In this document: positions 33,301-46,123 of the stretch, piece after piece | How the letters are laid out: the number at the start of each line of letters is the position of its first letter | Numbering within the stretch: position 1 is the first letter of the stretch | Origin: Mercenaria mercenaria | Lineage: Eukaryota; Mollusca; Bivalvia; Venerida; Veneridae | DNA: 64,000 bases | Direction: 5' to 3' | NCBI RefSeq assembly: GCF_021730395.1 | Contig: NC_069363.1 | Span: 45,685,001 to 45,749,000, forward strand | Translations under genes and position numbers: made by a program | The notes under the pieces: generated by a model | What the model was told of the DNA's origin: nothing | Database searches by the model: none | Seen by the model: only the letters and a program-made list of their open reading frames with translations

Positions 33301-34484
33301 TACTGCATATGCCCATTTGCGCCAGTTTAAGCCATTCTCTTTTTTTTTAGGAACAGCCAAACCCCGACTTCCTTTTACAATAAGTATATTTTAACTAAGT
33401 CATGGCCATGGTGTGGCTTTTATAAACTCAAACCACAACAAAAGAAGTACAACGTAACATGTTTAATAACAATCCTAGGTCTGGTGACCCTAGGTTAAAT
33501 ACTTTTTGAGATATACATGACATATATTCGGACAGACGTACTGATAAGAACAATTTTAGGTCTCCCATAAAACAACGAGAAACAAAAGTTTTCGGTTGAC
33601 AGCGCACTCGACTATTCGAAGAATTGATGGAAGTATGGGTTCAAAATATTAACAGAGAAAATCTGACAAAAGATAAAAAATAGATAAGACAAACAATCTA
33701 CTTGTATTTGTGAATCTGGATATATCTTGCACTATACGGCAATGTGTGGCCATGATGGTAAGCAAGTGTTCAAAGTTTTAAGTTATATATCAACCTAATA
33801 TGGAGTTGCATGCGAAACGTAACTTATTTCTATGCCAAAAGAAAACGCCACAACTGAGCTAAAGACCTTGTCCTAGTTATGTAGTCTTGCCTACATATGT
33901 ATACTATGATGGTAAACAAGTGGTCATCAGAAAAAGTTGTTTAAAGGTACTTTTATTTCTATCTCTAATAGCTTCAGAAAGGAATCAAATGCCCCGTGTT
34001 TAAAGTACAAAGTTTAATGAAAATTCAGCAAAAGACTTCATGAAAAAAATGCTTAAAGTTTGTTTTTTTTTGTGTTTCGCTGTAGAGGACTATACAATGG
34101 GACCATTGCGCGTTTTGAAAGAAATTTGGAAATGATCTTATAATGATGGTACAGACCAGGTTTGATCAAGATCCATCATGCTGTTCATAGCAGAAGTCGT
34201 TTAATGTTTTTTTTTCTAGCTTTAGCTCTAGTGGTCACCAAAAGGGGTAAAGTGCCACAAGCAGTAATCGTAAACGTCCGCAAATTTTGTTTCTCTATTG
34301 AGAACTAGACAAATCTAACTTTTGATAAGTAACACACAAGATATAACACCTAAGAGGAAATACGTAACATGTAAGAGGTAACTGATAATACGTAACACAT
34401 AATATGTCATACATAAGAGGTTATGCATAAAAACTAAGACAAAATTTCCCTAATAGGCTTCCGTAATAACCTAACATAAGTATT

Positions 34485-34750
34485 GCCACTTGACTACGTT
34501 GACAAATCATATTACTTGATCACGTATCATAGGTATTTTAGATATATGAAAGATTTATGCAACAGTCAGATGAAAGTGTTCATTTTTTCACTCGAGTAAA
34601 ATGACAAAGTGTTCATCCTGAATGTCACTGTTCACTGTTTTAAATGTATATGTTCCAGTTATTATATTTAGCAAGTATATTGATACGTCTAAACACATAC
34701 AATAAGTATGTCCAATAAAGGCAATAAAATCCCGTAAAAATACTATTTCT
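34485..34750 (+). repeat. Diverged duplication, right copy (partner 30485-30770)
   Basis: Same block order and orientation as the left copy about 4 kb away, with many substitutions. Either an old segmental duplication or two members of an unlisted dispersed family. Confidence 0.5.
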
Positions 34751-36035
34751 CATAAAGATACAGGAAGAGAAAAACGGCCAATGAGAAAAAATCTAAACAA
34801 GGCCTTAAAATTGTTCCATTTAATTGAGTTGTACGATTTTCAGAAAGTATTTTCTTTTTACCAGCATTGTTATGCAATTTTCTTCTCGTTAAATTACAGC
34901 ATGTTTCTATTCAAAACTGTATTCATTGAAATTATTCTAAGAGCAAGCGATCAAGACCATTGAGCAACATGTTATTTGTGCTAAAATACAAAACAAAAAG
35001 AAATACTTGCATAAAAATTGCATGCGCATGCCCCCAGTCATTCAAAGTCTTATCAATCTCTTCATACTAATACGAAACAAAAATAGACTTTAAAAATAGA
35101 AACACGTATTACATTTTACGTACTATTACACTACCCAATTGAAAAGTCAGTTCAGGTTCATATCGTTACCCTAAACAGTATATGGGTGATATCAAACAAA
35201 TTATACACAAAAGTAAATAGGCAAAGTCAGGCATACTGATAACGAGAACAAAACGAAACAAAAATTGAAACAAAATGAGCATATACAAGTTTATTGTCCA
35301 CAAAACTTTATCCTGACTATAGTCTATAGCCTAAAGTTACACGACAGTTTAAATTTGTAAAAAAAAGTAGCTTCCGTCTAGCCAGATGGTTTCATAACAC
35401 ATGTATGGTAACATGCAACACAAAAAATAATGGTAATAAAGGCATGATATATTTAACTCATTTTACAAAATGAAAGAAATTGTCTAGTATTTTGCAAGAT
35501 GTCTGAAAAAGCATATGTTTTGTAAAAAGCCTAATTGCTAAAGTCAAAAACAACATACAACAATTTATCAACCTCGGAAAGAGAGTAAAATTGAATTAAT
35601 TACAAATGTCATACGGGTTATGAAATTTCTTTGAGCAAAGCATTTAAACCATAATAAAAACTGTAATTTGCAAAAGTACATTTCTCAGTTTTCTGTATTC
35701 TAAATTTCTAAATAAAGTCTGTGTTCATAAGTTCATATTGTGAAGAAGTATTGTTAATATTTTCAGTTTGTGTATTTAATTGTCATTAGTTTTAATATTT
35801 TTAAATACAAGTTTCAGTTGCATCATCTGTTGCGCAGGTGATCAATTTTCTGCACAAAGAGAACGTATTGTATGTCACCTTGATTTTGCATCTGTGCTAA
35901 ACCTGTATTTAGCCAGTTGATCATCACATAGATAGATTAGATAAAAAAGTGATGGTATTCGCACAATTAACTGATAAACTCCATAGTAGAGGTTTTGCCA
36001 CTAGCCTTTCCAAAGCGGTGCCTCACTATGTTCCT
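34751..36035. other. Intergenic, nothing recognised
   Basis: AT-rich sequence. The 60-residue frame at 34781-34963 is unremarkable and is not called. Confidence 0.35.
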
Positions 36036-36262
36036 TAGTCTGGCTCCCTGGCTGCATGGTATTTTTTTATATAAATCACTGGAAACATTTTATAAGAAAA
36101 TTTTACGCCTCTAAAATAGCACAATTTTATCTGATGGCTGACTCGGAGCCAGGGGCAATAAAAAATCTCAATGTAGAAACAACCTTCTGGAGTTACTTCT
36201 CTCTTAATGAAGAAAACTGATATATGTAAATAAGAACAAACATAGGGACGGGAGTCAGTCTA
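36036..36262. mobile_element. MITE of the 27877-28113 family, copy 2
   Basis: Nearly identical interior (CTGGAAACATTTTATAAG, CCTCTAAAATAGCACAAT, GAACAAACATAGGGACGGGA) and the same ends TAGTCTGGCTCCC / GGGAGTCAGTCTA. A small internal deletion makes it 227 bp. The flanking nine bases do not match, so its duplication has decayed or recombined. Confidence 0.8.
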
Positions 36263-36442
36263 TCCTTTATGTGATTATTCACCCTTGCTGTCTTCTCTTT
36301 TCTTTGTCACTACCACCTACGCACGAAGTTCAGATTCCGGGTCAGTATCAGACATATTTGAATGATATTTGTACCAAGATATAAAGTATCAAAGTGTTTT
36401 CAAGTTCTGCTTCAGTAAGAACTGAGAAGACCACACAATAAA

Positions 36443-37573
36443 CAAGAGCTGTCACAGGAGACAGCGCGCTCGACTATTTCGATGCTGGATAGTGAAACTG
36501 GGCACATCTGAGGAAACTAGAGCTGTCACTGGAGTGTTTCATGACTCCAATTGTTGATGAAGATATTGCACAATAGCCTGAGTCTATGTCAAAAATATCA
36601 CTTAAAGTAATAAGAGAAGTAAAGATAAAATGTATCAAAACTCTATATAAGTATATCCTAAGCAAAAAGGGGCATAATTCATTAAATATTGGTGCCAGAG
36701 TTATGCACCTTGTGTCATAGGTGTGGGTGATGATGTTGAACAACTATTTTAAGTTTGAATCAAATCCATTCAGTAATAACAGAGACAGAGTGAAAGTGCA
36801 TCAAAACTTTAACCTAAAATTCTAAGTAAAAAGGGGGAATAATTCATTAAAAATTGGTCACTGAGTTATGCACCTTGTGTCATATGATAAGGGTAATGAT
36901 GTTGAACAATTATTTAAGTCTGAATCAGATCCATTAGTAATAACAGAGATAGAGTGAAATGCATAAAATTTTAACCTGAAATTCTAAGTAAAAAGGGGAA
37001 TAATTCATAAAATATTGTGCCAGAGTTATGCATCTTGTGTCATATGGTGTGGGTGATGATGCTGAACAACTATTTTAAGTTTGAATCAAATCCATTCAGT
37101 AATAACAGAGGTAGAGTGAAAGTGCACCAAAACTTTAACCTGAAATTCTTAGTAAAAAGGGGGAATAATTCATGACAAAATGGTGCCAAAGTTATGCACC
37201 TTGTGTCATATGATGTGGGTGATGATGTTGAACAACTATTTTAAGTTTGAATCAAATCCATTCAGTAATAAGAGAGATAGAGTGAAAGTGCATCAAAACT
37301 TTAACCTGAAATTCTAGATAAAAAGGGGAATTATTCATGAAATATTGGTGTCAGAGTTATGGCCTTTATGTCAGATGATGTGGATGATGATGAGGAATAA
37401 GTATTTCAAGTTTGAATCAAATCCATCAAGTAATTACAGAGATAAGTTGAAAAAAGAGAAAGTGTAAAAAAAACTTTAACCAAGGTGGGGACGCGGAAAG
37501 ACGCCGACGCCGACGCCGACGCCGGGGTAAGTAGGATAGCTCTCCTTATACTTCGTATAGTCGAGCTAAAAAT
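36443..37573 (-). mobile_element. Tandem-core element, family B relative, reverse orientation
   Basis: Read on the minus strand it starts TTTTTAGCTCGACTATACGA and ends GAGCGCGCTGTCTCC-TGTGACAGCTCTTGTT. Five ~150-bp core units on + share GTTATGCACCTTGTGTCATA, GATGTTGAACAACTATTTTA and TTTGAATCAAATCCATT. The short GCCGACGCCGACGCC segment near the 5' end is typical of these families. Confidence 0.75.
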
Positions 37574-37872
37574 TAAAAATAAAAATTATCTGTATACCTT
37601 GGTACTCCTCAAATTATCAAAAGTAAAAAATATCAAATTGCTGTAAATATATACAAAGTATTTTTATGAATTCACACAGGTTTGAATTCTATTTCTCAAC
37701 AAGTATGCCCCTGCATGTAGATCAACTGAGTTTATACTGGAACCCAAATAAATTCAAATCTTCCAAGTTTGAAGTATTAGTTTATCTATTTAAAACTAAA
37801 CATTTCTAAGTTCCAAATAAAGTTAATTTTCAAACGATGCAATTAAGAACTGCACCTGATTAAAGGAACTAA

Positions 37873-39165
37873 TTAAAACAATAGGGCCATGATGGCACTA
37901 GATCGCTCACCAGAGTTGATCTGGCCTACTGACCTAGTTTTTAACCCCATATGAGCCAGTTTCGAATTTAACCTAAAGATAATCAAGACAAACATTCTGA
38001 CCAAGTTTCGTAAAGATTGAGTCACAACTGTTGCCTTTTGAGTGTTCACAAACTTTTCCTTTGATTTAACAATGTGACCTAGTTTTTGACCCTAAATGAC
38101 CCATATTAAAACTTGATCTAGAGATCATCAAGACAAATATTTTGACAAAGTTTTATAAAGATTGGGTCACAACTGTGGCCTATAGAGTATTCACAAGCTT
38201 TTATTTTATCTAGCATACTGACCTAGTTTTTGACCCCGCATGACCCAGTTTCAAAACTGACCTAGAGATCATCAAGGCGAACATTCTGACAAAGTTGCAT
38301 AAATACTAGGTCACAACTGTGACCTCTAGAGTGTTTACAAGCTTTGCCTTTGATTTGGCCTACTGACCTAGTTTTTTAATCCCACATGACCCAGATTCGA
38401 ACTTAACCTAAAGATTATCAAGACAAATATTCTGATAAAATTTCTTAAAGATTGAGTCACACCATTGGCCTCTAGAGTGTTCACAAGCTTTTCCTTTGAT
38501 CTGGCCTACTGACTTAGTTTTTAACCCCACATAACCCAGATTCGAACTTGCCCTAGAGATCATCAAGACAAATATTCTGACCAAATTTCATAAAGATTGG
38601 GTCACAACTGTGGCCTCTAACGTGTTCACAATCTTTTCTTTTGATTTGACAGGATGACCTAGTTTTTGACTCCACATAACCAAGATTCAAAGTTGACCTA
38701 AAGATAATCAAGACAAACATTCTGACTAATTCTAATGAGTTTCAAACTTAAATTGTGGTCTCTAGGGTGTTGACAAGATTTTCATTTGATCTGGCCTAGT
38801 GACCTAGTTTTTGATCTCACATAATCCAACTTCAAACATGACCTAGAAATCATTAAGACAAACATTCGGACTAAATTTCATAAAGATTGGGTCACAAATG
38901 TGGCCTCTAGAGTGTTCACAAGCTTTTCCTTTGATCTGGCCTACTGACCTAGTTTTTGACCCCATATGACCCAGTTTCGAACTTGACCTAGAGATCATCA
39001 AGACTAACATTCTGACCAAGTTTCATAAAGATTGAGTCATAAATGTGGGCTCTAGAGTGTTCACAGGGCAAATGTTGACGCACGATGGACGACGGACGAC
39101 GGACGCCGGACTATGACCGGTCACAATAGCTCACATTGAGCACTTCGTGCTCTGGTGAGCTAAAA
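37873..39165 (-). mobile_element. Tandem-core element, family A, reverse orientation
   Basis: On + it begins ACAATAGGGCCATGATGGC, the inverse of the family 3' hairpin. It continues with about seven core units (CTGACCTAGTTTTTGACCCC, TCATCAAGACAAACATTCTG, CCTCTAGAGTGTTCACAAGC) and ends with CGACGGACGACGGACGCC and the GAGCACTTCGTGCTC hairpin. It matches the reverse complement of 15386-16793. Confidence 0.78.
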
Positions 39166-39819
39166 GTTTATAAACTATAGGTTTAATGCAAAGTTCAGTT
39201 GTAAAATTAATTCAGCTAAGTTCAGCGAACGATTTAATCCAAAAAAAAATATCAAGTGCTTAATTAAATTCAGCTTCAAGGGAGATCCAATATTGTTAAT
39301 TTCTAAATATTCAAACAAGCCTTCAAGGTCAACTCAGAATAGAAATATTCAATATTATAATTATATAAATTACTGGAATCTCTGTAGTGTTCTGGTAAAA
39401 ATCAGCATTTGTACATGATATGCTGAAAATAAAATTGTTTTATTTTGAGCATTTTATGTACAAGTACACGAATATATGATCATATTCTTTATAAACAAAT
39501 ACCAATTAGCATACACTACGCATATCAACTTCGTACAAATAACATTATCAGATAATTATATTTTACGATAACCGCATCATACACACAATGACTGTATTAT
39601 ACAGTCGTCAACCTAGATACAATAGGCCAGATTAAAAACCAGATATCAAAAAATCATTCCCGACTTTGGAATGTAAAAAACTCTGGAAAACTGTACCTAC
39701 TGTATCTTGGTATTATTAAAATAACAAGCTTAGTTCACAGCGGACACTGGGGTTGAGTAGAGACCGACACTATAATCGATAACCCACTTGAACGGTGTAA
39801 GTTAGTACACCAATCGTAC

Positions 39820-40035
39820 CTTCTCTATTGGAGAGCTGAACTCCTCAAACTTCGCTATGAGGCAGGGCTTACTGGTTCCTTCCTTTTCATCACAACGCTC
39901 AATGTGCAGGGGGAAAAAAGTCTTACATATTTCCAGGGCCAAATTCCCCACTCTCCTCCGACCCTGCTTAAGTTTAGCGAATTTGTTTTCATATTTTTGT
40001 ATGTATTGAGCATAGATGATGATCACAAAACACAT
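39820..40035 (-). CDS. Candidate protein-coding exon, product not recognised
   Basis: An open frame from ATG at 40035 reaches a donor GAG AAG|GTACGA (39818-39819) after 72 residues. Composition is balanced and unlike random AT-rich frames: KFAKLKQGRRRVGNLALEIC then KTFFPLHIERCDEKEGT and KFEEFSSPIEK. The first residues (MCFVIIIYAQY) could be a weak hydrophobic start, or the true exon may begin at an internal acceptor. No partner exon is identified; downstream coordinates hold a tandem-core element. No family was recognised. Confidence 0.3.
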
Positions 40036-43000
40036 TTTTAAACATTTCAGCTTATTTGAAAAAAATGTATTTTTACCATGAATTGTCTTTAAATATGAAG
40101 AATTGAAACAGTGAAACTGGAAGTAGAAAACAATAGTCGATTTAGCTTTTAAATTAGCACCTACCTATGAATCTGTGGTATTAATCGACGATTCTGTAAT
40201 TATTCTGTCAAATGACACCAGTCCTGACAACTGACGTTTGGGTTCCGACGAGAAATCAATAATTATCAACAATCGATTAATCGTATAGAGATAGGCCCTA
40301 AAATTTTCAATGATAGAATTACATTAAATAAAGTCTAGAAATTAATTTCCAAGTCCTTGAAATAACCAAAAATGATTTCACAAATGTGATGTTTATGATA
40401 GCTTTGTTAATATCAATAACAGAAGTTTTAATTTTTAATTTAAAGTTGTGATCCACAAAGAATGACAACTCTTGCCTTGGGCTAGTACTTATAAGTAGAG
40501 ATCTATTAGTTTACTTCCCTTGCAATTACACAATTTAGTGGAAAATGAAAACTGTTTAAGACACAATATCATACTTTTTTGCACAACAAAATCATTAAGG
40601 ATTTATTCATTTGTGTTTGATTTACCCCTCAAGACATGGTTCCTATGATTCTGTCAACTTACATATGGTAAAAAATTAACTTTTAACAAGCCAATAATAA
40701 AACATAGTACCAGTAGGTAAATAATAGTGCAGATAATACAGTTTTGCTTGTATCAAAATGTCACAATAGATCCACTTTTGTAATACAGAACACCTGGTAG
40801 GATTAGTAAAGGTGCAATTATATTGATCTCTATTTCCTATGCCTAAATCGTACTTCAACTACGTACTTCCCTGCGAATAGATCCCCGCTTTGCACTGCGC
40901 ATAGCGTACGCGGGTACCAAACAGATTTTTATCATAGGAAGTGATGATCCGGATAAAGTCGTAAGAGTATTACTTTTGGTACCCGGTTTATGATACGCAC
41001 AGTACCAAGCTAGGGTTCAAGCGGCAAGCAAGTGTTCCCATTGTCAGTGTCACTGTTTCAAATCTTGTTATTGTAAAAATGTATTTTTATAACACCGTAA
41101 CACGCTGAAATGTTGCAAATTGCGTTTTATTATCGTCATCTATGCCCAGGTTAAAATGCTAAAGAATATTCGCTCAATTTAAGCAGGGACGGAATAGAGT
41201 GGGATGGCTTGGGGATGTCCTTACCCCAAGTGTCTGTGCATTGTAACACAAGTATATCAACTTTGCCTAACCAGTTTACAAACTACATGGAGCTTACAAA
41301 ACCAAAATATTTATTATAACCTAACAAAATTTCGAATTTGAATATTGTCGATGTGAAACAATCGTAGAATTGACTAACAACCGGGTTACCCGTACAAATT
41401 CCCACTACGTACCATCTGGCCAGTCAGTGATCACGTTTACCAACACATCAGTGATTCGCTCAAAAAGTTGTGCTACACAACGTTAAGACATATGTTCTGC
41501 GGCTATACTCCGTAACGCACAGAACTTTAGAGGTTCCCCATTATAAAGGTGTAAATACCGTGATACGTATAAAAAGTTAAATCATAAATTGTTATATATT
41601 AAATATATTTGTACATTTTTCAATTAATTACTACTCGTCAAGTTAAAAGATTATGAAAAGTGAGAAATATAAACCCCTTTGGAGCTCCAAAACAGGTGTT
41701 CATTGGTGAAACTAAACCTAAAAACAAATATTTAATTGCTGTGATAAAAGGGTTGCTACATTTTATGGTTACTACATAAAGCAAAAGAAGGCAACAAAGC
41801 TTTAATGAACTTAAACATTTTCTAATTGTTGATAATACAGTAAATATCCCCATACTGATACTTCTTTTATATATATATATATATCTATATATACCAGAAT
41901 GCATGTCATTCATCTGATCACCTTACTGTCGTGGAAATTCTACGAACAGCGTAAAACCAAGCTATCTTTACTCTGAAGTTTCGAAATATTAAAAACAAAT
42001 CCTGCATTAGCCTCAATATTTGCAAAAGTTAATGTGAAGAACAATATTATTGATTATTACAACAAATTTAATCATACAAAGACACAATTTCATCAAGTAA
42101 TAAAAAAAGAAAGAAAATTATTCATAACTACTCTTAATAATTGTCCCCATTTGGAACTCATGAATTAATAATGATTTTGGAGCCTGGTTTCCATCCTGGT
42201 TAATTGGAAGAGGTGAGGTTGATACCATATTGTGCTAACCAATGCCTATCGATATGTTAAGAATGCGCTTTTTCCGAGTTCGCCAACTGTCTCTTAAGCT
42301 AATTGGTGAAACACTTAAACATATCTGTGAGATATTTCTCAGTATCACTCACTGTGCCAGAAGAAAAAATTATCTCCCTTGAAATACGTTATTTAATTAC
42401 ATTCCTTTGATGCCTTTAGAATTACTGGTGCCATATGTTTATTCTAAATTTTCAGCCACACACGAGTCATGTACAGCTAGATAATCCTATATAGAACAAG
42501 CTGGCTATACTACAAAAGAAATAATAGTAATGCTCTAGAAATGTTGCTTTGGTTGCTTGAGTCTACTTCCTCCACTTTTCATTTTTTTATTATCCTTTGG
42601 TAGAATATCTTGGCGACGGCACAACCTTGCGTAGTATGCCATCATTTGTGCCAAGTAGTTTTCCCAGCAAGGACTAAGTTTGTTGCCAGTTGTATTCTAT
42701 CCCTAATTTGTTCTTATATCAATAATTCTTCGCTACTTCTATTGAATTCATGATAATATTTTATTCTGCAGCTTGAATTACCCAGGCCTTTCGGTTATTT
42801 CCCAGTTAGTTATGTTTCCGTGTTTTGTTGTTGTTGGATATTTTTTTTTAATTTGACCTTCAGCGTGTGTTTGTATGGTGAACAAAGAGCCTTTCAGGAA
42901 ACGAACTGACAGTATTAGTCCGAATAGTTTTAATATGCATACTTGACTGTATCAGATAGCTGCGGATCGTGTATTAAATAAGATATCTAAATGCAGTTTT

Positions 43001-44535
43001 GGTTTTTAAAAACAAAATGGTGTCGTGTTGATTTCAGGGACTTAATCACCTTTAATCGATATCATTGTGCATTAGTGTCTATTATATGTCACACGTTAGC
43101 CTTTATAAATCCGAATTTTGTCACGAAGTCATGAACCTATTACACAGTACGTAATATGTCTGGAACAAACATCCAGAAACTGTGTCTTATAGTTTTAGTT
43201 TTACACTTTATATTTTGTTTAAGTTAAGTATTTATGTGTTTAATGTTTGATATGCATATTTATAGTCAAACATGTCACAAATGTCACCTAACAATAAGGC
43301 AAAAACTGGCCTTTGAACCAAAGTGACTTGCATTGTAAAGTATCCTTCCTCTATTATCTTAATGTAGGATGTTACAGGCTGACCTTAAGCAGTATCAGAA
43401 CTATGGTCTCTCTTGAGAGGTGGCTGGTTATGTGACATTGACTCTTTGTCCTTCCAAAATACAAGTTGTGGTTAAGGTGTTTATAGTGAACTGTTTAGTC
43501 AATATTCATTGCTGTGATTTCATAAGGTGTTCTGTTAAGGAGGAGTTGAAGAAAACGACAACAACAACAATGTCCTCTAAGTAAAAACACCAACGTAGTT
43601 GTCAACATAAAACACTTGGGTTATAATTTTATTGTTCCCCTTTTAAACTGTTAGTTTCACGCCCCTAGACGGGACAAAATAATATTTGTCGTGTTTTATT
43701 TATTGTACACCTTAGTCTTTCCTCATCATTTAACTTGAAAGTATCATATAGAGCCCACATTCCTGATTAGACATTTATCAGAATAATGGTCTTGATAACA
43801 TCTGAGCTAAGTATAAAAACAGTCATTTCGGATGAACAACTACGTAAGTCTGAATTTGATAACAGCCTTTTATTTGCAATATATTTCATTCCACATACCA
43901 TATAGCGTAAAGGTCAATTTCGCATATGGGTCATGATACAAGAATAAAAATCCTGCTCACACTACAAAAGCAACATTTCTTCTCCAACATTCATGAAACC
44001 CCATCAGACTGTCTGTTTGCATAGGGTCTGAGGGTCTGCAACAAAGACACCAGTATCGTCATCTCCTGTTCTATCAGAACTACGTACACTGCTTGTTTGG
44101 CGCGGACTTTTCTTTTGCTGCATCTTGCAGCTACTTTCGTACTTATACACGGCAAATTGTTTTATAATGATAACGTTACCTTAAAGTGCCGAATGGCTCG
44201 TCTTGGATCTAAACGGCAAAACTCAACATGCAGTGAGTGGTACGTCTAAATGCTGTTAAACTACAATGTTCAAAATGTTTACAACTTATAAAATATAGTG
44301 CTATAATTTGCGAACCAGATTGGAAAGCTCGTCAGCTCAATCGTTATGAGAAGTGAAATTATTGATACTGTCTTAATCAAGAAATAATCCATGATATTTG
44401 ATTATATCTGGATCACCAAATTTGAATAAAAACAAAATTAGATTGTTGTCACCGTTCAATTTGAATTATTTTTGTAATTTTGATTTTCATAGTTTAAGCT
44501 TCTTAAAGTGATTTACGTTTTGAATGGGAACAAAT
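40036..44535. other. Intergenic, nothing substantial recognised
   Basis: Only a short (TA)n run near 41867-41890 and small unsupported frames are visible. No RNA gene, conserved domain or repeat family was identified in this 4.5-kb stretch. Confidence 0.35.
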
Positions 44536-44677
44536 GAGCCTCATTATGAGAAAACCAACATAGTGCATTTGCGACCAACATGGATTTAGACCAGACTGCG
44601 CATGGATCCTCACCAGGCTGGTCTGGATCCATGCTGGTCGAAAAATGCACTAAGCTCGTTTTCTCATGGTGCGGCTC
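44536..44677. mobile_element. Palindromic MITE, 142 bp
   Basis: Ends GAGCCTCATTATGAGAAAAC and its inverse GTTTTCTCATGGTGCGGCTC form terminal inverted repeats. TAGTGCATTTGCGACCA pairs with TGGTCGAAAAATGCACTA, and an inner stem uses CAGACTGCGCA and CAGGCTGGTCTGG. A near-complete hairpin of a kind common in mollusc genomes. Confidence 0.75.
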
Positions 44678-44887
44678 AAATATATTTTCAGGGATGTCAT
44701 TGTGGAAGAGATGCAACAAATGTAAATTTTATAACCTGTTTTGTTATTGACCAAATCGAGGGTTAATATTATAAATACCTTTTATATTCATATGCTATCA
44801 TGACCTTCTGGCACTAAGCCCCCCAAATAAATTTCAAATACTAAATGAAAAGTTTAGATTTTTAGTCTCGATGATTCACAAATAGTT

Positions 44888-45110
44888 CTGAACAGAACAG
44901 AACAGAACAGAACAGAAACTTTATTTCGACTTAAGAAATTACAGTTCATCGCCATAATGGCAATTTGGCAATTTTCTTGCTTGGCAATTTCATATGTAAG
45001 TGATCGATCATACAAATAAGAGATCGATAATAGTATATCTTTCCAATATCGTTTCTATCTACAGGCGGCCTGTTTTCTCTCTGTGTTGTGTTTACAAGCC
45101 AGAGCAACAC
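44888..45110 (-). repeat. Retroposon-like 3' end with (ACAGA)n tail
   Basis: Five ACAGA units are followed by AACTTTATTTCGACTTAAG. Read on the minus strand this is AATAAAGTT plus a TCTGT microsatellite tail, as in some LINE/SINE 3' ends. The body has no recognisable reverse transcriptase frame. Confidence 0.4.
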
Positions 45111-45900
45111 GTCGCAAAGCAGGCTACACGTAAATAGAAATTGCAGTGGCGCTAGCAGAAAAGACATATTTAGTTTTAATATATACCTATATAAATTCTG
45201 TCAAAAATACGGATTATTTTTCACGAGTAAATATAAACAGGCAGAAAATAATTCCGTATTGTATCTTTTGTATTGTATGTTGCCGGTTTACTTTCATTTA
45301 TTATGCACGACCTGACACAGTTCGATAAATAGCGCACACAGAAACCTCACTCATTTCTATTTTAAAAATCGACAATAATTGAAGATTTCGTTCGAAAACA
45401 AAACAACAAACAAAGAGGCGGACATATATAATAAAGGGGCTAGATCGAGCTATATTATAATAACCCTATTTTTACAAACAATATAGAAATTTGGAAAGAC
45501 GGTGTGAAGAAGGTTTATGTAAAAATGGATGTTGAAACGGTAAGATATACCAAAAATCTATCAGACAATATGCATAACTTACTAAACGGTACTGACAAGA
45601 AGTAAACTGGGAATATCAATGCGTTTTAGGAATACTCATTGCACACTTACAATAATGCCATCTTGTTAAATGGGACAGTGTAAATAAAGTAATTTCACGC
45701 AGAGATATGCTCTAACGAACGTGACAAAGTATCAGACTGTATAAAGTAAGATACATGAATAGGGTTCTATGTGTATCAGAACACTAGTATACTCAAAAAC
45801 GGAAACCAGTACACTTAGAGTACAATTTTAGGCCAAGACAATACAGAACACCTTTCGTCTGATAAAAAAGAGAAAAGCCTCGTGGAGTCTTAGAGTGAAT

Positions 45901-45906
45901 TTTATT
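45901..45906 (-). promoter_or_regulatory. Polyadenylation signal for the nAChR-like gene
   Basis: TTTATT on + (AATAAA on minus) lies about 220 bases past the stop codon. It is the first good hexamer downstream. Confidence 0.45.
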
Positions 45907-46123
45907 CGCATCATCACATAAAAAAGACTAAGAGTTCAATGGTATTACTTGAATCACACTTCTTCATTTTTTGTGAAAGTACGAATCATTGAAATGAATT
46001 GATCGAAGAAACACCTTTAAAATCGTAATTCGTGGCAAATATTTTAAACCATTCTGTACAAAACAGACAACACATTTAGAAGACCGCCGGTGTATGCACT
46101 GTGCGAGTCATCGACTAGTTTAT

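Noticed and set aside
36660-37440. Regular repeats as a possible CRISPR array
   Set aside because: Units are about 150 bp, diverged, without constant-length spacers, and bounded by element ends; eukaryotic context.
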